A DNA stretch of 64,000 nucleotides from Ptiloglossa arizonensis (taxonomy: Eukaryota > Arthropoda > Insecta > Hymenoptera > Colletidae). The notes below the pieces were generated by a model. It searched no databases, had not been told where the DNA came from, and was given only the letters and a program-made list of their open reading frames with translations. The DNA lies in contig NC_135060.1 in the NCBI RefSeq assembly GCF_051014685.1, positions 3,286,001-3,350,000 on the forward strand. Reading direction: 5' to 3'. The translations under genes were made by a program, and so were the position numbers. Numbering within the stretch: position 1 is the first letter of the stretch; every line of letters starts with the position of its first letter. Positions 62,281-64,000 of the stretch are shown here, piece by piece.

Positions 62281-64000
62281 AAACGTCGTTGGTGAACGAA
62301 AAATATTAAACTCGCGATTGGCCATCAGCGCGGACACTCGATAAATTACGTAACATTTAACGACCAAGATTGTATCTCGTATTCTAACGCGCGAAGTGTT
62401 CTCGACTTTGCACTTCTTTCGAGCAACGTTGCGACACAATGGCCACGATCGTTCGATGTTCGTCGCGACGATAACGAACGTTCTTCTGCTCGGAAAAATT
62501 CTTCCGTGTCACCTTTCGTAACAGTAGAAGATCACCTTCGTTGCGAAACGAGCGATAATATATTGAAATTGAACATCGCGAATGAAAATGCGCGTGACGG
62601 GAGCCGAAGTTGTCCCTCGTACCTTTTAGACGTTTAAAGTTATTAGTTACGGTAATTATTTATCGTGGCAACGATCTTGTCGATTTCAACGATTTCGAAT
62701 TATATTGAAGGTGAAAGGTTCAGGTGTGTTTCGGAGTAGAAGATAACGATTGCTCGTTTTCGAGATACGATTGTTAGACTCCTCGGTTACAAGGCGAGAC
62801 CACGCCTCCACGGGCATTAGGTTGAAGCGATTCTGTCCACGCGATCGCAGATAAATACGCGCGTGGCGCGTTCTCACTCCCGATTGGAAGAATAGGCGTT
62901 TTCGAATCCACCAATCGGGTGCCGGCCGTGCAGATATTCCCCGAGTAAAATCGCCTCGACCTAGTCCACTTCGTTGAAATGCGATCAAACGAACGTTTTA
63001 AACGATTTACTTTAAACTTACGTTCGACTATTTCGGAAAATCATACGGTAACGAAAGACTTTGAAATTTTCGTTAACAATTAATAATTACATCAGTGTCA
63101 ATCTCACCGATTTCGATGCTCTAGAGTGTGCATCAAGAGGGAATGTTTCGCGGGTGTTTCGAAGCGGAAAATAAATAGACTAGATTAAAACAAGTAAATA
63201 AATTAAATGAGAATAAATAATCTTAACTTCAATAATAAATTTCAATTGTCTAAAGATACTTGGCGAACGTTCTCCATCGAATTTCATTAATTACCAAAGC
63301 TACGAAGGAAACGTTACGAAGAATTTAAAAATTCGTGTTCTATTAGAATTCGAATACTTTCCAGGTACATTTTTCTCAGCTGGCAACAGTACCTACTCAA
63401 CGTGATCTTTGTTCTCAATTAATTCGTAAACTATAGATCGTCGACGCAAACCGCACGATATTGGACTATTTCTCGATTCACCTGAAATGGTAGATAGAAA
63501 TCGTTGCACGGCACTTCGTATGGTTTTCTTATCGAATCACTTTTCTCACCTCTTTGCGAAACTATAGTCGTATCGGTGAAAGAATCGACTCGGAAGACCT
63601 CCCACAACTTGTCCCGATAAGGGAACTCTTCCGCCATTCCGTTGGGTTATATAACTATATATAGCGATGGGATTGAGAGTATCGTAAGTAAGATAGTAAA
63701 CGTGTAGGCGTCGGTTATATTCGGAGTAAAAATTTACAATACTCGCAGTCAATAACGTGGTTGTATTTTCGAAACGAACTTTACGATTTACCATTAAAGT
63801 ATTACATATTCGCTTCTCGAACGATCGTTGCAAGATAGATCGTTGGAGTAACGTTGCTACGAGTACGTTTAATCTTCGAACGATTCACCAGGGATATTAA
63901 TTATTTACATCGTGGAGAAGGGAGAGTTGTTAAAAGTTAAGTATGTGTACCAGCGGACTCTATTTGTACGCAATCGTTATTCCATCGACATATTCGACCA
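62281..64000. other. No gene recognised
   Basis: CpG-bearing to 63060, AT-rich at 63060-63340, then background to the window end. Frames are at most 100 codons and unrecognised. Confidence 0.5.

Overview
The window looks like non-coding DNA from an insect nuclear genome, most likely hymenopteran (bee, ant or wasp). The basis is a moderately AT-rich sequence with CpG dinucleotides almost everywhere, many simple repeats, several private tandem duplications, and short remnants that look like mariner and hAT DNA transposons. The order-level call is an inference. No bacterial or viral architecture is present: no operons, no ribosome-binding sites, no dense run of coding frames.

I could not recognise a single protein-coding gene or coding exon. 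The longest open frames (about 190-209 codons) lie in CpG-rich or low-complexity DNA. They overlap equally open frames on the other strand and show no domain I know. The window is best read as an intergenic interval or one or more long introns, with its content in repeats, possible regulatory DNA and a few possible RNA genes.

Layout. 1-5.2 kb: plain DNA with a CT tract, a strong G-quadruplex tract and a GA tract. 5.25-5.52 kb: a regular 41-bp minisatellite. 9.2-9.5 kb: a CpG-poor block with short hairpins. 12.85-13.0 kb: an 86-bp duplication. 14.08-14.21 kb: a 129-bp mariner-like MITE. 14.6-15.6 kb: a GC-rich block with a long CT tract. 18.8-20.3 kb: hAT-like ends. 21.0-22.0 kb: two related tRNA-like RNA polymerase III units in opposite orientation, followed at 22.0-22.7 kb by a 140-bp tandem repeat. 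26.3-27.2 kb: a GC-rich island. 33.0-34.2 kb: degenerate repeats. 35.6 kb: a second MITE copy, also 129 bp. 39.7-40.4 kb: a 171/197-bp tandem array. 41.3-41.44 kb: a run of four stem-loops that may be a structured RNA. 45.66-46.5 kb: a 15-bp repeat leading into a GC-rich island. 49.8-50.3 kb: a 243-bp duplication. 52.5 kb: a third copy sharing the MITE core. 57.0 kb: a 15-bp-stem hairpin. 62.0-62.3 kb: a CpG-poor block with an AP-1-like palindrome and a hairpin.

The strongest leads are the paired tRNA-like units at 21.0 and 21.9 kb and the stem-loop cluster at 41.3 kb. Both need a covariance-model search, small-RNA reads and cross-species conservation before being called genes.
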